Assembly (NCBI GenBank): GCA_037139855.1
Contig: JBAXFM010000095.1
Span: 1 to 17,198 of the forward strand
Source: CAIVAT01 sp037139855
GTDB lineage: Bacteria > Bacteroidota > Bacteroidia > Bacteroidales > FEN-979
DNA length: 17,198 nt
Direction: 5' to 3'
Position 1 is the stretch's first letter. Every line of letters begins with the position of its first letter. The position numbers were made by a program, and so were the translations under genes. Positions 16,601-17,198 of the stretch are shown piece by piece. The notes beneath the pieces are model-generated. The model did no database searches. It was not told where the DNA came from and saw only the letters and a list, made by a program, of their open reading frames with translations.

Positions 16601-17038
16601 GAAGGTCTCCCTGGGCCCCAGAAATGTCCAGTCCGAGCCGGTCATTGGAATTGAAGACCTGTTACTGACTGCCTCCAGCTGTGCTTTTCTCAAATTTTTC
16701 CGGTATACACCCAGGTCAGGCATTTCAATGGTTCCATCTTCGAGTACATTTGATTCAACTGCCCGCTTCCAGATTTTATAATACCGGATCACCGCACTTT
16801 TCTCGCCCGGATGCATTGAGATATAACGTTCAAATTGGCGGTTGATGTCATTAAAATTCACCGGGAACCGGTAAAGAGATTTGGCCCAGTCGGGAAAGCC
16901 GCTATTGTAGGCAGGTTTATAGCTCTTGTTCATGCCAGGCAATTCATCATAGGGTGTAAACGGTCCCTGGCCAGTGGCAAGCAGGTTTAAAAGGCATGAG
17001 AAAATTACAATTGTGGTTGCCCGGATATATCCTTTCAT
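13610..17038 (-). CDS. Large T9SS-exported Asp-box (sortilin/BNR-like) beta-propeller protein with PKD-like and F5/8C domains
   Basis: The product has 1142 residues: signal peptide (about 1-24, ending ATGQ); a helical N-terminal region (30-130); a long beta-propeller region (about 140-780); a PKD-like domain (about 830-895, YDVTLTVTKDGKSF); an F5/8 type C (discoidin) domain (about 905-1050, starting near LVYVDSEETGDPG and ending near AAEFSLVG); and a T9SS type A sorting domain (about 1063-1142, FPVPTNGLVNVSLP...LSAGVFIIQL). Asp-box motifs (SxDxGxTW) end at residues 198, 242, 285, 328, 432, 469, 614, 656 and 714; the first four are 43-44 residues apart, as expected for successive blades. Similar propellers occur in sortilins, sialidases and GH74 enzymes, but no catalytic signature was recognised, so binding to a glycan or protein is as likely as catalysis. 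ATG at 17038 starts the signal peptide, with a good promoter upstream. Confidence 0.9.
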   Translation of the reverse strand: MKGYIRATTIVIFSCLLNLLATGQGPFTPYDELPGMNKSYKPAYNSGFPDWAKSLYRFPVNFNDINRQFERYISMHPGEKSAVIRYYKIWKRAVESNVLEDGTIEMPDLGVYRKNLRKAQLEAVSNRSSIPMTGSDWTFLGPRETFWLNESGSATAPGSCPWQANVYSFDVAGSDNNIIYCGTETGYMNKTINKGLTWQLVGQNYPFGGGVTAVAVHPSNPDVVYVAAGNQVHRTADGGITWTPMLPAGSLFYADRLKIDPVNSQKILAASANGVFISTDGGATWTKKWTAAAYDVEFKPNDNSQVFALTVTGGKFSVIGSSDGGLTFQAQTTFPNTIVESSGGLLAMTPANPNVMLAILLSANNTPYLLKGTLTGSTWNWALQATGATSSFPMNNGQGYFDLALDISPVNENVILVGTTTLYKSVNGGTTFTSVGGYAGNFNIHPDIQDIKMLPNGETWVSTDGGMNLTTDNFGLPANYFVRVNGLTGSDMWGFDQGWNEDVVVGGRYHNGNTALADFYQPKALRMGGAESPTGWVLQGKKRHVAFDDLGNGWILPQTAEGKPEGRFIFSKYPNMDEYGGRRSNLVHHPNYYGTLFLGEGTGFWRSTDMGVTWDLLYNFPARIRYLQISYSNPEVIYADIVGGGLCKTTDGGITWLLKPSLTSPPYGTSNWKGKLFIAISPTNENVIWACLQNGTWSADIGKVFRSSDGGDTWEDWTGTLSEYMKCMVIQPDSSGNNLVYLFTNATNGKSAKVFYRKTGMTDWAVFSNNYPAGMTVNMALPFFRDGKLRVGGNGGVWESPLKDTTFSPIINPWVGKSYYNCMLDTIYFDDHSMLDHTGATWHWSITPQPVWMQNANIRSPGVVLGYPGSYDVTLTVTKDGKSFTKTIVGMVSATTCPSIYDCSNPAELPKSGWSLVYVDSEETGDPGLATMSFDGDPSTIWHTRWSTGSDPYPHEIQIGLGERYKISKFTYLPRQEGENGRIKNFELFISDDTLNWGMPATTGQFVNTAAPQTVVLDTARTGRYFRVVALSEVNGNVWASAAEFSLVGCVDWPTGINPQNFRDYITAFPVPTNGLVNVSLPAGQNFRYQILSSTGTIVGQGNIKKSSDFFPVNLEHLSAGVFIIQLIDDHGVIYRVKALKR

Positions 17039-17069
17039 GGTTTTTCTATCATATTATATTTCAGCAGTT

Positions 17070-17100
17070 CAAAGATAGTCATTCATTTTTTGTCCGGCAA
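17070..17100 (-). promoter_or_regulatory. Putative Bacteroidota promoter for the large T9SS gene
   Basis: On the minus strand TTG (17098-17100), a 20-base spacer and TATCTTTG (17070-17077) match TTG-N19/21-TAnnTTTG. The predicted transcript start, a few bases further, leaves a leader of about 25 bases before ATG at 17038. Confidence 0.65.
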
Positions 17101-17191
17101 CGGATGCTGTACCGGGTCGATTAAAAATGTACCTTAGCGTGCTTTTTTATCGTATTGTCAATGCCAGTTTCAAATTTAACACATTTTCACC

Positions 17192-17198
17192 ATGAAAA
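17192..17198 (+). CDS. Possible start of a divergent gene, cut by window edge
   Basis: ATGAAAA at the last seven bases could be the start codon of a plus-strand gene (Met-Lys, the usual start of Bacteroidota signal peptides). A TACCTTAG box at 17130-17137 is one base off the TAnnTTTG element, but no good -33 TTG was found. Only two codons are visible, so this is weak. Confidence 0.25.

Overview
This window looks like a chromosomal segment of a Bacteroidota bacterium, most likely an environmental relative of Bacteroidales/Marinilabiliales. Four things support this. Two proteins end in type IX secretion (T9SS) type A sorting domains. Promoter boxes of the Bacteroidota form TTG-N19/20-TAnnTTTG lie in front of several genes. 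Purine-rich Shine-Dalgarno sites are largely absent. The HemD, RnpA, YidD and C-terminal processing protease genes are arranged as I recall for this phylum. No rRNA, tRNA, CRISPR, integrase or transposase gene was found, and nothing looks recently acquired.

Left part, plus strand (1-4877): the 3' part of hemD (uroporphyrinogen-III synthase), rnpA (RNase P protein, GTG start), yidD (overlapping rnpA), an exported S41 C-terminal processing peptidase with a PDZ domain, cdd (cytidine deaminase) and an exported ChaN/Tiki-superfamily protein. Intergenic gaps here carry repeats: a heptad array plus two palindromes (1363-1476) and a 170-bp inverted-repeat unit (3753-3922).

Right part, minus strand (4956-17038), read from right to left: a 1142-residue T9SS-exported Asp-box/beta-propeller protein with PKD-like and F5/8C domains, a 380-residue T9SS-exported protein with an unrecognised body, a TMTC-like GT-C membrane protein with TPRs, an exported C69 Ntn-hydrolase peptidase, mnmA (TTG start), an exported M28 metallopeptidase with PA and PDZ domains, and a GtrA-family membrane protein. 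Likely promoters were found for the large T9SS gene, the C69 peptidase and mnmA. The M28 gene and possibly gtrA seem to be read from the mnmA promoter. The last bases (17192 on) may be the start of a divergent gene.

The genes fall into a housekeeping group (haem synthesis, tRNA maturation and thiolation, pyrimidine salvage, membrane-protein insertion) and an envelope/secretion group (three exported peptidases, a ChaN-like protein, two T9SS cargoes, a GT-C enzyme). No obvious new defence or mobile system is present. The most unusual signals are in-phase TGACRAA heptad arrays that sit at the stop codons of mnmA and the M28 gene in opposite orientation, one of them encoding the MnmA C-terminus; the other repeat families; and an MnmA that lacks the usual second catalytic cysteine but has extra cysteines.
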